This document shows positions 44,178-54,300 of a DNA stretch of 64,000 nucleotides, one piece after another. The stretch is from positions 60,010 through 124,009 of the forward strand of contig JACCTH010000044.1 of NCBI GenBank assembly GCA_013812505.1, read 5' to 3'. Origin of the DNA: Acidimicrobiia bacterium. Its GTDB lineage: Bacteria > Actinomycetota > Acidimicrobiia > Spongiisociales > ZC4RG35. The notes beneath the pieces are model-generated. The model made no database searches, was not told the DNA's origin, and saw only the letters and a program-made list of their open reading frames with translations. The stretch's first letter is position 1, and every line of letters starts with the position of its first letter. The position numbers were made by a program, and so were the translations under genes.

Positions 44178-45482
44178 ATTAGCACCGGCCTTGGGCTGGG
44201 CCTCATCGGAATCCTGGTCCTCATGACAGGGTTCTTTGTCGCGGGCGAGTTCGCGTTGGTGGCGGTCGACCGGAGCCGGGTCAAACGCCTGGCGGCCGAA
44301 GGCGATCGCAGGGCCGGTCAAGTCGAAAAGTCGCTCTCCCGGCTGTCGTTCGAGCTTTCTGGGGCGCAACTCGGCATCACCGTCACCTCGCTTCTGACCG
44401 GCGCCATCGCCGAACCCGCTTTGGCCGGCATCTTCGAGCCATTGCTCAAGCGGATCGGTTGGGAAGGAGTGACCGACCGACCGGGCTTCGCCATTGGGCT
44501 GGCATTGCTCTTGGCCAACCTGGCGGCGATGCTCGGTGAGCTCGTCCCGAAGAATTTCGCCCTGGCGCGTCCCTTGCTCACTGCCAAAGGCATCTCAATT
44601 CCGATGTCGTGGCTCAACCAGCTGCTGCGGCCGGTGATCCTGATGCTCAACCGGGCTGCCAACTGGACGGTCCGAAAACTGGGCATCGAGCCCAGGGAGG
44701 ATCTGGCCGGAGTTCGCTCCCTCGAGGAGCTTGAGCTGATCATCCGCTCCTCCGGTGAGGAGGGGGAGCTCGACGACGACGAGCTTTCGCTTCTCACCCG
44801 AGCCATCTCGTTCACCGAAAAAGTCGCCTCCGATGTGATGGTCCCGCGAGTGTCGGTTGAGGGGCTCTCCCGTCACGATTCAGTCGCAGACCTTCGACGA
44901 GCCGCGCTCAACACCGGGCATTCGCGCTTTCCGATCTTTGGCGAAGACCAAGACGAGATCGTCGGCGTGGTCCACGTCAAAGACACTTTTCGTATCCAAT
45001 CGGATAGACGCTCGATCACCCCGCTGGGCGAGGTCGCCAAACCGGCGCTGATCGTCCCCGAGTCCCGCCATCTCGATGACCTGCTCATCGACATGCAGCG
45101 CCAAAGACGGGCGCTGGCGGCCGTAGTGGACGAGTACGGCGGCTTCGCCGGGATAGTCACTGTTGAGGACCTCCTCGAGGAAATACTCGGCGAGATCTCT
45201 GACGAGCATGATGCCCCCAGCCCGAGCCCGGCCTCCCCCGTGACCGGCGAGCCGGTCGAGGTCGCGGGGTTGATCAACCGTCACAACCTCGAGGAGCAGT
45301 TTGACCTCAAGCTGCCCGACGGGCATTTCGAGACTCTGGGGGGCTTTCTCATCTCCCAGCTCGGGCGATTCCCCGCAGCCGGTGAGTCCATAACTTTCGG
45401 TCCCTTCACATTCGAAGTCCTGGCGATGGAAGGTCACAGAATTGATCGCGTTGGGGTCACTCGGGTCGAAAACGGGCGATGA
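44178..45482 (+). CDS. CNNM/CorC-type CBS-domain membrane protein 1 (ATT start)
   Basis: 434 residues if it starts at ATT 44178, which has AAGGAGG at 44166-44172, five bases away; the first standard start, ATG 44223, has no ribosome site and would cut the first membrane helix. The extension (ISTGLGLGLIGILVLM) aligns with the start of the paralogue that follows. DUF21 domain with about three or four membrane helices (GFFVAGEFALVAV), two CBS domains (DVMVPRVSVEGLSRHDSVAD; DEYGGFAGIVTVEDLLEEIL) and a C-terminal CorC_HlyC domain. Probably a Mg2+/Co2+ efflux or regulatory protein. Confidence 0.88.
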   Translation: MSTGLGLGLIGILVLMTGFFVAGEFALVAVDRSRVKRLAAEGDRRAGQVEKSLSRLSFELSGAQLGITVTSLLTGAIAEPALAGIFEPLLKRIGWEGVTDRPGFAIGLALLLANLAAMLGELVPKNFALARPLLTAKGISIPMSWLNQLLRPVILMLNRAANWTVRKLGIEPREDLAGVRSLEELELIIRSSGEEGELDDDELSLLTRAISFTEKVASDVMVPRVSVEGLSRHDSVADLRRAALNTGHSRFPIFGEDQDEIVGVVHVKDTFRIQSDRRSITPLGEVAKPALIVPESRHLDDLLIDMQRQRRALAAVVDEYGGFAGIVTVEDLLEEILGEISDEHDAPSPSPASPVTGEPVEVAGLINRHNLEEQFDLKLPDGHFETLGGFLISQLGRFPAAGESITFGPFTFEVLAMEGHRIDRVGVTRVENGR

Positions 45483-46759
45483 ACTTCGGCGCGCTCTTCT
45501 GGATGATCGTCCTCCTACTGGCCAATGGATTCTTCGTCGCCTCTGAGTTTGCTTTTACTGCGGCTCGCCGGCAGGTGATCGAGGACCTGCCCGGGCGCGG
45601 GGCTCGTGCCGCCGTCGTCACCATGCGCAACCTTCCTGACGCTCTCGCGGGAGCGCAGGTGGGAATCACACTGGCCACACTGCTTCTCGGTTTCGTAGCC
45701 GAACCAGCCGTGGCCGGGATCATCGAGAGCCTCATCGGATGGCTGCCGATGCCGCCGGGCGTCACCCACACCGTCTCCCTGATCGTCGCGCTTCTGCTGG
45801 TGGTTTTCTTGCACATGGTGATCGGCGAGATGGCTCCCAAGAACATCGCCATTGCCACTCCGGAGCGTTTAGCGGTCTTGCTCAGTGTTCCGTTCCGCTG
45901 GTTCCTGACCCTATTTCGGCCGTTGATCGCAACGGTCAACGGGGTCGCGAAGCTCGTCCTCCGCCTCTTCGGAGTGGAGCCACGGGGCAAGCTGGAAACG
46001 GTCCACTCAGCTGAGGATCTGGCAGTGGTGATCGCTGCCGGGCGGCAGGAAGGGATCTTTGAGGAGTTCGCCAGCAAGCTGCTCTCGGGGGCCATTCGTT
46101 TCTCGGAGCGTGACGCGTCTGAGGTGATGGTCCCGCGACCTGACATCGTCGCCCGACCCACCGATGCCACTCCCCGACAGCTCGAGCAGATCATCAACGA
46201 CGAAGGGTTCTCTCGCATCCCAATCATCGGGTCAAACATCGACGATCTCATCGGGTTTGTCCACGCCAAGGACCTGCTGTCGGTAGCTGATGAGGACTAT
46301 GACCAGCCAATCAAACCGGCACTCATCAGACCGCTCCTGGCTGTGCCCGAGTCAGCTTCGATCCGCCTGCTTCTGCACGAGATGCAACGAAGCGGTCGGC
46401 ACCTGGCATTGATCGTCGACGAGCACGGTGGTACCGCCGGGTTGCTCACCCTCGAGGACATCGCCGAAGAACTGGTCGGTGACATCCGCGACGAGTACGA
46501 CGCGGGTGAGGACACTCCCCGCCAACTCACGGGGCGCGATCGGTACCACGTCCCGGGGGCGATCAGACCCGACGAGTTGCGCAACCTCACCGGGCTCAAA
46601 CTGCCAGAAGGGGAATACGAGACGCTGGGCGGCTACGTCATGGACCGGCTGGGCAGGATCGCCCGCAAGGGCGACAAGGTCGACGTCGAGAACTGGACCA
46701 TTTGGGTGAAGCAAATGGACGGCCGGCGGGTGACCGAGCTCGAGCTCCAAAAGATCTGA
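45479..46759 (+). CDS. CNNM/CorC-type CBS-domain membrane protein 2
   Basis: 426 residues from an ATG overlapping the previous stop (ATGA). Same architecture as its neighbour: DUF21 (WMIVLLLANGFFVASEFAFT), CBS pair (SEVMVPRPDIVARPTDATPR; VDEHGGTAGLLTLEDIAEEL) and the CorC_HlyC domain. The two probably arose by tandem duplication and may form a heteromer. A palindromic repeat abuts the stop. Confidence 0.92.
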   Translation: MNFGALFWMIVLLLANGFFVASEFAFTAARRQVIEDLPGRGARAAVVTMRNLPDALAGAQVGITLATLLLGFVAEPAVAGIIESLIGWLPMPPGVTHTVSLIVALLLVVFLHMVIGEMAPKNIAIATPERLAVLLSVPFRWFLTLFRPLIATVNGVAKLVLRLFGVEPRGKLETVHSAEDLAVVIAAGRQEGIFEEFASKLLSGAIRFSERDASEVMVPRPDIVARPTDATPRQLEQIINDEGFSRIPIIGSNIDDLIGFVHAKDLLSVADEDYDQPIKPALIRPLLAVPESASIRLLLHEMQRSGRHLALIVDEHGGTAGLLTLEDIAEELVGDIRDEYDAGEDTPRQLTGRDRYHVPGAIRPDELRNLTGLKLPEGEYETLGGYVMDRLGRIARKGDKVDVENWTIWVKQMDGRRVTELELQKI

Positions 46760-46762
46760 ATC

Positions 46763-46827
46763 CATTCCTGCGTAAGAACCCCGGGCCAAATTGATCTACT
46801 GGGGGGGCGCAGTTTTACGCAAGAATG
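46763..46827. repeat. TTCyTGCGTAA palindrome, copy 3
   Basis: CATTCCTGCGTAA (46763-46775) pairs with TTACGCAAGAATG (46815-46827) with one mismatch. The interior (AACCCCGGGCCAAATTGATC then ACTGGGGGGGCGCAG) closely matches copy 2. It fills the gap between two convergent genes, starting three bases after the CBS-protein stop and ending four bases before the kup stop. Confidence 0.85.
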
Positions 46828-46831
46828 AGAT

Positions 46832-48721
46832 CTAGATCTCGACGGTGACTCCGATCACGACAACCCGATCCGTTGGCAGCTGGAAATAGTCGGCGGCGCT
46901 GCGGGTGTTGCGATGCATGAAATTGAAAAGATGCTCGCGCACCCCGTGAAGGCCTACGCCCTTCCGACCGACAACCCGTTCTTTGGCCAGGAAATAGGTG
47001 GTGTCGAGGGGATTGAAGGCAACCTCAGCGATCAGATGATCAAGGGCGGCGGGGACATCGGGCTCCTCCGTGAAGCCGTAGTTGAGGATGACCTGGTAAA
47101 AGCGCGAACCGAGGTGCTCGATCTCCTCGCGCCGTGCCCGATGGACCCGCGGAGTCCGTGAGATCTTCACGGCCAGGAACACGACCGACTCGTGAAGCGA
47201 ATGGTTGTGGCGCAAGTTGGCGACAAAAGCCGGCGGCACGGCCCCGGGCGTCCCAAAGAGATAGACCGCGGTGCCCTGGGTGCGCGGAACCTTCGATTTG
47301 GTGAGGCTGGCAATGAGAGCCTTGAGCGGTTGGCGACCTCTCTTGATCTTGAGCGCGAGATAGCGGCGTCCGGCGATCCAAGTGGTCATGACAAAGGTCG
47401 CGAGCCCGGCCAGTGCCAGCGTGAACCAACCCCCGGTCGGGACCTTGAGAACGTTGGATGCAAAGAACGCCAGCTCCACCACAAAGAAGAGTCCGAGCAA
47501 AGGACCGATCCTCCACCAACTCCACTTCCAATGTTCGCGGGCATGCACCGCCAACAGCAGGGTGGTGAGCAGCATGGTTGCGGTCACGGCCAAGCCGTAG
47601 GCCGCCGCGAGGTTGGCCGACGAGCGAAAGCCAAAGACCAACCCAACACAAGCGATCAGCAGTGCCCAGTTGACCGCCGGCAGGTAGATCTGGCCGTGGA
47701 CATCGGCCGAGGTGTGCCGTACTTCGAGCCGCGGAATGAAGCCCAGTTGGATCGCCTGATTGGTCAGCGAGAAGACACCTGAGATCAGGGCTTGACTCGC
47801 AACGATCGTGGCTATGGTCGCCAGGATCACGAGGGGGATCAGAGCCCACTCCGGGGCCAAGAGAAAGAACGGGCTCTCCACCGCCTCGGGTTCTCCGAGC
47901 AACAGCGCACCTTGGCCGAGATAGTTCAGGATGAGGGCCGGGTACACGATCCCGAGCCAGCCGATTCGGATCGGCCGGATGCCGAAGTGACCCATATCGG
48001 CGTAAAGCGCCTCGCCTCCGGTGACGACCAGGACGACGGAGCCCAGGGCGACGAAAGCCCGCCAGGGGTATGCCCCGAAGAACTCGATGCCGTACAGCGG
48101 GTTGAGCGAGGCGAGAACGGCCGGGTTGCCGAAGAGATGAACCGCGCCAAGGACCGCCATCACCGCGAACCAGACCGCCATCAAAGGACCAAAAACCCGA
48201 CCGACCACTGCCGTCCCTCGTCGTTGGATGGAAAAGAGCCCAATCAAAATCGCGGCGGCGATCGGGATTACGAAGCGAGCGAGCCCCGGCGCTGCCACCT
48301 GCAATCCCTCGACTGCCGCTAAGACCGAGATCGAGGGGGTGATGGCAGCGTCCCCGTACAGCAAGGCGGCGCCGACGATTCCGGCAAACACCAGTTGCCG
48401 CCTTCTTCGCCGAGCCTCATCACTCGGAGCGACCAGAGCGGTCAAGGCGAGGATCCCTCCTTCGCCTTCGTTGTGTGCGCGCATCACGACAAAGACGTAT
48501 TTCCCGGTGATGATGATCAGAAGCGCCCAAAAGATGAGCGACAGCACCCCGAGCACCGAGGCCGGCTCGACCGGAATGTTGTGGTGCTCGGCGAAAGTTT
48601 CTCGAATCGAATACAAGGGGCTCGTGCCGATGTCGCCATAGACGATTCCTAGCGCCGCCAGCGTGAGACCACCGATGCCGCCGTGACCGCGCCCAGTTGA
48701 CGTCGAAGAAGCAGCGGCCAC
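46832..48721 (-). CDS. kup: Potassium uptake protein Kup
   Basis: 629 residues, low-affinity K+/H+ symporter of the KUP/HAK/KT family. The start LTLAALGIVYGDIGTSPLYS is the family hallmark, followed by GKYVFVVMRAHNEGEGGILA. Twelve membrane helices to about residue 450, then a cytoplasmic C-terminal domain with PRTQGTAVYLFGTPGAVPP. Divergent from leuB with 23 bp between the starts. Confidence 0.95.
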   Translation of the reverse strand: MAAASSTSTGRGHGGIGGLTLAALGIVYGDIGTSPLYSIRETFAEHHNIPVEPASVLGVLSLIFWALLIIITGKYVFVVMRAHNEGEGGILALTALVAPSDEARRRRRQLVFAGIVGAALLYGDAAITPSISVLAAVEGLQVAAPGLARFVIPIAAAILIGLFSIQRRGTAVVGRVFGPLMAVWFAVMAVLGAVHLFGNPAVLASLNPLYGIEFFGAYPWRAFVALGSVVLVVTGGEALYADMGHFGIRPIRIGWLGIVYPALILNYLGQGALLLGEPEAVESPFFLLAPEWALIPLVILATIATIVASQALISGVFSLTNQAIQLGFIPRLEVRHTSADVHGQIYLPAVNWALLIACVGLVFGFRSSANLAAAYGLAVTATMLLTTLLLAVHAREHWKWSWWRIGPLLGLFFVVELAFFASNVLKVPTGGWFTLALAGLATFVMTTWIAGRRYLALKIKRGRQPLKALIASLTKSKVPRTQGTAVYLFGTPGAVPPAFVANLRHNHSLHESVVFLAVKISRTPRVHRARREEIEHLGSRFYQVILNYGFTEEPDVPAALDHLIAEVAFNPLDTTYFLAKERVVGRKGVGLHGVREHLFNFMHRNTRSAADYFQLPTDRVVVIGVTVEI

Positions 48722-48744
48722 GAGCCCGAGGGTAACTTTGCGCC

Positions 48745-49800
48745 ATGACGCATCGGATCGCCGTGATCGGCGGCGACGGGGTCGGGCCGGAAGTGACTAA
48801 CCAGGCTTTGACCGTGCTCTCAGCGGTGGCCGATCGGTTTGGGTTCGCCTACGAGACAACCGACTACGACCTTGGCGGCCGGCGCTATCTGACCACCGGT
48901 GAGGTCTTGCCCGAGACGGTGCAAACGGAGCTAGCAACCCATGACGCGATTCTTCTCGGCGCGGTCGGCACGCCCGAGATCCCGCCCGGCGTTTTGGAAC
49001 GAGGACTCTTGCTGAAGCTCCGCTTCGATTTTGATCTCTATGTCAATTTGCGCCCGGTCAAGCTTTATCCCGGCGTCGCCTCACCGATCTCAGGGCTAGG
49101 TCCGGAGGATTGTGACCTGGTCGTAGTGCGGGAGAACACCGAAGGTCTCTACACCGGGGCGGGCAGCGTCACAGGGCGCGACACGCCGCAGGAAGTCGCG
49201 ACGCAGGAGTCGCTTAACACCTATGTCGCCATCGAGCGGATCGTCCGTTTCGCCTTCGAACTGGCGATCGCGCGTCGCAACCATCTCACCCTCTGCCACA
49301 AGACCAATGTCCTCACCTACGCCGGTGATCTGTGGCAGCGGACTTTCGACAAGGTCGCGGCCGACTTCCCTTCGGTCCGCACCGACTACGTCCATGTCGA
49401 TGCCGCTTGTCTCTACCTGGTGGCCGACCCCGGACGGTTCGATGTAATCGTCACCGACAACCTGTTCGGCGACATCATCACCGACCTCGGCGCCGCCATC
49501 CAGGGCGGGCTCGGGCTCGCCGCCTCCGCCAACCTCAACCCAACCCGCCGGTTTCCATCGATGTTCGAACCGGTCCACGGCTCTGCGCCGGATATCGCCG
49601 GACGAGGCTGGGCCAATCCGGTGGCCTCGGTGCTGTCGCTCGCTATGTGCCTCCAGCATCTCGGGGAAGGTGCTGCGAGCAGGGCAGTCGAGGACGCCGC
49701 GGTCTCGGTGCTCCCTGATCTCAAAACCATGGGCGGCCCCGACATGGGCATGTCCACCTCGGAAATCGGTGCGCTGATCGTCTCCCGGCTGGTCAAGTAA
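48745..49800 (+). CDS. leuB: 3-isopropylmalate dehydrogenase
   Basis: 351 residues. Oxidative decarboxylation step of leucine synthesis with NAD+. [20 protein letters not shown] at the start, [12 protein letters not shown], and the metal/substrate signature [39 protein letters not shown] holds the NAD-binding segment. The N-R-P-V-K ([13 protein letters not shown]) substrate loop fits LeuB of the actinobacterial type rather than isocitrate dehydrogenase. Stands alone 5.3 kb from leuA; leuC and leuD are not in the window. Confidence 0.92.
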   Translation: MTHRIAVIGGDGVGPEVTNQALTVLSAVADRFGFAYETTDYDLGGRRYLTTGEVLPETVQTELATHDAILLGAVGTPEIPPGVLERGLLLKLRFDFDLYVNLRPVKLYPGVASPISGLGPEDCDLVVVRENTEGLYTGAGSVTGRDTPQEVATQESLNTYVAIERIVRFAFELAIARRNHLTLCHKTNVLTYAGDLWQRTFDKVAADFPSVRTDYVHVDAACLYLVADPGRFDVIVTDNLFGDIITDLGAAIQGGLGLAASANLNPTRRFPSMFEPVHGSAPDIAGRGWANPVASVLSLAMCLQHLGEGAASRAVEDAAVSVLPDLKTMGGPDMGMSTSEIGALIVSRLVK

Positions 49801-49844
49801 ATCTTCTCGCGACCAATCTGGCCAACTTCGGCGTAAAGGAGGGC

Positions 49845-51306
49845 ATGTTGCGCAAGAAATCGCTGTTGATCTTTCTCGCTACGGCGGGAGTGCTGAGCAC
49901 GGTCGGAGCAGGACCTGCCGCCGCGGCGGTCGGCGACCAGATCGTCTACGAATGCGTCGGCGATATCTGCGTCATCAACGCCGACGGCACCGGTGAGGTC
50001 AACCTCACCAATTCGCCCGGCTGGGAGGAATATGACCCGGTGTGGTCTCCGGACGGAGCCAGGATCGCTTTTACGAGCACCCGCCGCTAACAACGCCGAT
50101 CAGAACTTCGAGATCTTCGTGATGAACGCTGACGGCAGCAATGTCGTCCAGCAAACCATCACTTCCGACCAATTCGGAAATTTTCAAAGCTACGGGCCTA
50201 CCTGGGGACCAGGCGGAACCGAAATCGCCTTCGAGGGCTGGCGGGGCAGCTTCCCCCAGATCATCAAAGTCCCCTCTGACGGGAGCGGCACCGAGACAGT
50301 TCTCACCAATCCCGCCGACTCCGCCTCGAAGTTCCAGCCCAACTGGTCAGCCGACGGAAGCAAAATCCTGTTCACCTGGTCCCTCGGGCAGCAGGACGTG
50401 TTCGTGATGAACCCGGACGGATCGAATCAGGTCAACCTCACGCCCGACACCGAAGGATCCGACCAGCGCGACCCGGTGTGGTCTCCCGACGGCACCCGCT
50501 TTGCCTTCACCGACACCCGCTTCTGGAGCTTCCCCACCTTCAACACCGAGATCTTCGTCCGTAACGCCGACGGGAGCGGGGAAGTGCAAGTCACCGACCA
50601 CGTCAACATCGACGACACCCCATCGTGGTCCCCAGACGGCACCACGATCATTTTCTCGAGCACGCGCGGCGGCATATACGAGATTTGGACGATCGCGGCG
50701 CCGCCACCGCAAGCTTCGTTCGCAATGGTGGCCGAAGACGCGGCGACCAAGATCGCGACCTCGAGCAGCGCTGCCGACCCCGATTCCGCTGGTGCTGGCG
50801 GCGGGACTGGCCCGTTCAACTTGACCGTCTCGAAAACTGGGACCGGCTCGGGCACGGTGACTAGCGCCCCGACAGGAATCAAATGCGGTAACGACTGCAC
50901 CCAGACATACACCAGCGGCACCACCGTGACTCTGACAGCCAAGGCGAGCCGTGGCTCCACCTTCGGAGGCTGGTCCGGCGCCTGCACCGGGACCGGGAGC
51001 TGTGTGGTCTCGATGACGGAGGCAAGATCGGTCACTGCCACGTTCACGACTGGCGGCAGCAGTGGGTTCGTCCTCACCGTCACCAAGGCTGGGGCCGGCT
51101 CAGGAACAGTGACCAGCTCCCCCGCCGGGATCAAATGCGGCAGCGACTGCACCGAGACATACACGAGCGGCACCACCGTGACTCTGACGGCCAGGGCTGG
51201 CCGCGGCTCAAGCTTCACCGGCTGGTCCGGCGCCTGCACCGGGACCGGGAGCTGTGTGGTCTCGATGACGGCCGCCAAATCGGTCACGGCGACCTTCTCG
51301 CCGTAG
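49845..51306 (+). pseudogene. Frameshifted TolB-like propeller protein with C-terminal repeats
   Basis: Starts at 49845 with AAAGGAGGG upstream and a signal peptide (LLIFLATAGVLSTVGAGPAA). The frame stops at TAA 50088-50090; the continuing protein (NNADQNFEIFVMNADGSN) lies one frame on to 51306, so a single-base insertion near 50080-50090 breaks the gene, or there is a sequencing error. The joined product would be about 487 residues: signal, five or so PD40 propeller blades (FVMNPDGSNQVNLTPDTEG; DPVWSPDGTRFAFTDTR), then two 80-residue beta-repeat domains with paired Cys. Predicted secreted or surface-bound; function unknown. Confidence 0.8.
50815..51303 (+). repeat. Two tandem protein-coding repeats, 252 bp apart
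   Basis: The unit at 50815-51051 recurs at 51067-51303. Some blocks are identical in DNA, such as GGCTGGTCCGGCGCCTGCAC and GGGAGCTGTGTGGTCTCGAT. Each encodes about 79 residues with G-S-G-T-V-T-S, I-K-C-G-x-D-C, Y-T-S-G-T-T-V-T-L-T-A and W-S-G-A-C-T-G-T-G-S-C, a divergent InlB-type beta-repeat with two likely disulfides. The near identity suggests recent duplication or gene conversion. Confidence 0.85.
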
Positions 51307-51313
51307 TCGGTTA

Positions 51314-54300
51314 TTAGCGGCGGTCGCCGAAGTCGGGGGTCGGAGGATGGGCTTCGATTCGCGCCACCACTTCGGCGACGGCGACTGTTAGCTGGCGGTC
51401 CTCGCCGCGGGCATAGTCGTCGGGGAGGTCGACTACCTCGATGTCGGGCGTCGCCCCGTAGTTCTCGATGGCGTAGCCCAGGTCGTTGAACCACGTGTGG
51501 AACTCGGGCTGGGTGGTCAAGGTCCCGTCGACCAGACTTTGTTGGGGCCAGATTCCGATCACCCCACCCCAGGTCCTGGTCCCAATCAACGGGCCGAGGC
51601 CCCTCATCTTGAAGACATGAGAAAAGATGTCACCGTCCGAACCGGCCATCTCGTTGGTCACACAGACCATCGGTCCCAACGGTGAGTCGTCGGGTATTGG
51701 ATAAACCGCTCGCCAGCGCGTGACCCGAAACCCAACCCGTTCGCGCAAGAGCTTCTCGAGCAGAAGGTGGCTCACGTTCCCGCCGCGGTTGAAGCGGACG
51801 TCGATCACCAAGCCGTCCCGATCAACCTCCTCTTTCCACGAACGATGAAACTCCGCGAAGCCCTCGGGGCCCATGTCGGGGATGTGGATGTACCCGGATC
51901 GACCTCCCGAAAGGTCCCTCACCATTTCCCGATTGCCGTTCACCCAATCCCGATATCGCAATAGGCGCTCGGAGGCGAGCGCTTCGACGACCACCTCCTT
52001 CGCTTTCTCCCGGCCGCGTCGAACGGTGAGCGCCACCGGCCGCCCACCGCGCTCGACAAGGCGGGCGTTGGGTGATACCACGGCGTCGACAGGTTGATGA
52101 TCGACCGCCATGATTCGATCTCCGGGCCGTAGCTCGACTCCGGGAGCGGCGAGAGGCGAAGCCTGCGTCTTGTCCCATGAGTCCCCTTGGGGCAGGTGCT
52201 CGATCCTCCAGGTTGTGCGATCCAAGACAAGATCGGCGCCGAGATGGCCCTGGCTCCACACCGGGACCGGCCGATAGTCGCCTCCGAGCTCGTAGGCATG
52301 GGAGGTGCCGAGCTCTCCCTGCATCTCCCATAGGAGGTCGGAGAACTCTGCCCTCGTGGCGACTCGCTCGATCAACGGCAAGTAACGATCGCGCACCTCC
52401 TCCCAATCGATCCCGCCCATGGTTTCGGACCAGTAGTGCTGGCGCTGGAGTCGCCAGGCTTCGAGAAACATCTGCCTCCACTCCGCCCCAGGCTGAATCT
52501 CGGCTCTGATCCGCTCGAGGTCGACGATGCCCGTCTCGCGCCCGGCTTTGTCGTTGCCCGAGCGGTCGTCCTTCCAGGCCACCGGCACCACGCGCAGTTG
52601 CCTCTGGGTCCGAAAGGCGAGGGCTCGACCGTCGGCAGAAAGTGTGTAGTCGATAACGCCTTCCGCGACAGTTTCTACTTTGTCGCTAGCCAGGTCCCAT
52701 GACTCGAGCTTCGCCCCAATCGGCGCCTCTTCGACGGCAAAGCCGGTAGCCCGTTCGAGAGGCCGCGACAGATAGAAGGCCTTATCCCTAGTGAGCCGGA
52801 GACTCGAGTAGTCACCAGCCGGAAAAGGAAAGGCGACGACCCGGGCGGCCAGCGTCTCTGGTTCGAGGCTCTTCGGGCCGCTCTCACCGCTATCGGGTTC
52901 AGCCGTCGGTGCCCCCGGCGGCCTCGGAACTCGGTGGGCCGTGGCGAACGGCGAGGGCGAGCCTGCGTCGAGAGGGATAAGCATGGCCAAGACACCGCGG
53001 GGAAAGCCGTAGTCGTGGAAGTGCTGATCACGGATGGGCTCGAAAGACCGAACCGAGAGAAAGCTCAGGTAGCGACCGGCAGGGTCGAAGCTCGGACCCC
53101 AATCTTCGAACACGGTCTCGCCGATCCGGTGGCTCTCTGCTCGGCTCATGTCATACAGGAACACGTTGGACGTGGTTCGACTAGTCTTTGCGCTAAAGGC
53201 CAGGTAGCGAACCCCGGCGATCTCCGGCCCCCAAGCCACACCCGAGATCCATCCGTACTCGCTGCGATGAACCAACCTCGTCGCCGAACGATTCTCGATT
53301 GCCAAGACGAGCAATTCGTGACGGTGGTTGGTAAGAGCCAGGAATTCGTTCCCCGGACCAGGATGAATCGACCGGATTCGGCCGAAATCTCCGGTGATGA
53401 CTCGCCGTTTTCCTTTGTCTTCGATGACGATCGAGTCTTCTCCGTTCTCATCGGTGATCATGACCAAACCATCGCCGTCGGCGAGCCACCCGGCGAGGCG
53501 TTGTCTCGCGCTCGAGATCGGCCCGTGCCTCGTGGGAGCTCCTTCCCAGAGCGGCATGCTGAATGCCCCTCCCCGAAAGACCAGCCCCAACGAGTGGCCG
53601 GCCGATTGCAGCGACACCGATTCAATCTTTTTCAGCGCGGCGGGTACGAAGCGCCGGTTTCGCTGCGGGCGAGCCGAAGGGAGAGTGATGGGAACTCGCC
53701 GGCTCTTGTTCGACTGCGGCTCGTAGAGGTAGAGGTCGGCTCCCGATTGGTAGACGATTCGCCGTCCGTCACTCGACGCAAACCGGGCATAGAAGTCTTG
53801 ATGATTCGTGTGACGCGTGAGATCCGCGCCGTCGGGAGTGACCGAGTAGAGGTTGCCTACCCCCTCATGATCGGAGAGGAAGTAGATCCGTGACCCGAGC
53901 CAGATCGGGTTGGCCATGTTGCCGGCGAGCCTGACGAGAACATCAAAGCGTCCGTCGCCGTCGCGATCGACCCAGACCGATCCGGCCCGGCCACCCCGGT
54001 ACCGCTTCCACCTCGCCGGGTCGAAACTGTTGCGGCTGATGACGACTCCGTTGCCACGCGGCCGAAACGAGATTCCCTGCGCGGGGCCCCAAAGAAGCTT
54101 TGCCACCGCGGCACCTTCCAAAGGGATCTCCCAAAGATGTCCCCAGGCGATGAAAGGCTGCTGATAGTCGCTCGTGACAATCAGCGCCGATCCATCTTTC
54201 CGCCAGCCGACCGGGCGGGTATCTGCGCCGAAATGTGTCAAACGGCGGGCAGGCCCCCCAGCCGCAGGCATGACATAGACATCGAGCTGACCCTCGTCTC

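Noticed and set aside
18088..46827. The three TTCyTGCGTAA palindromes as CRISPR repeats or riboswitches
   Set aside because: They are kilobases apart, not in an array, and not in 5' leaders of metabolite-related genes; position fits 3' ends.
50088..50090. Treating the 81-codon frame at 49845 as a complete small secreted protein
   Set aside because: The same propeller continues immediately in the next frame, so a frameshift explains it better.
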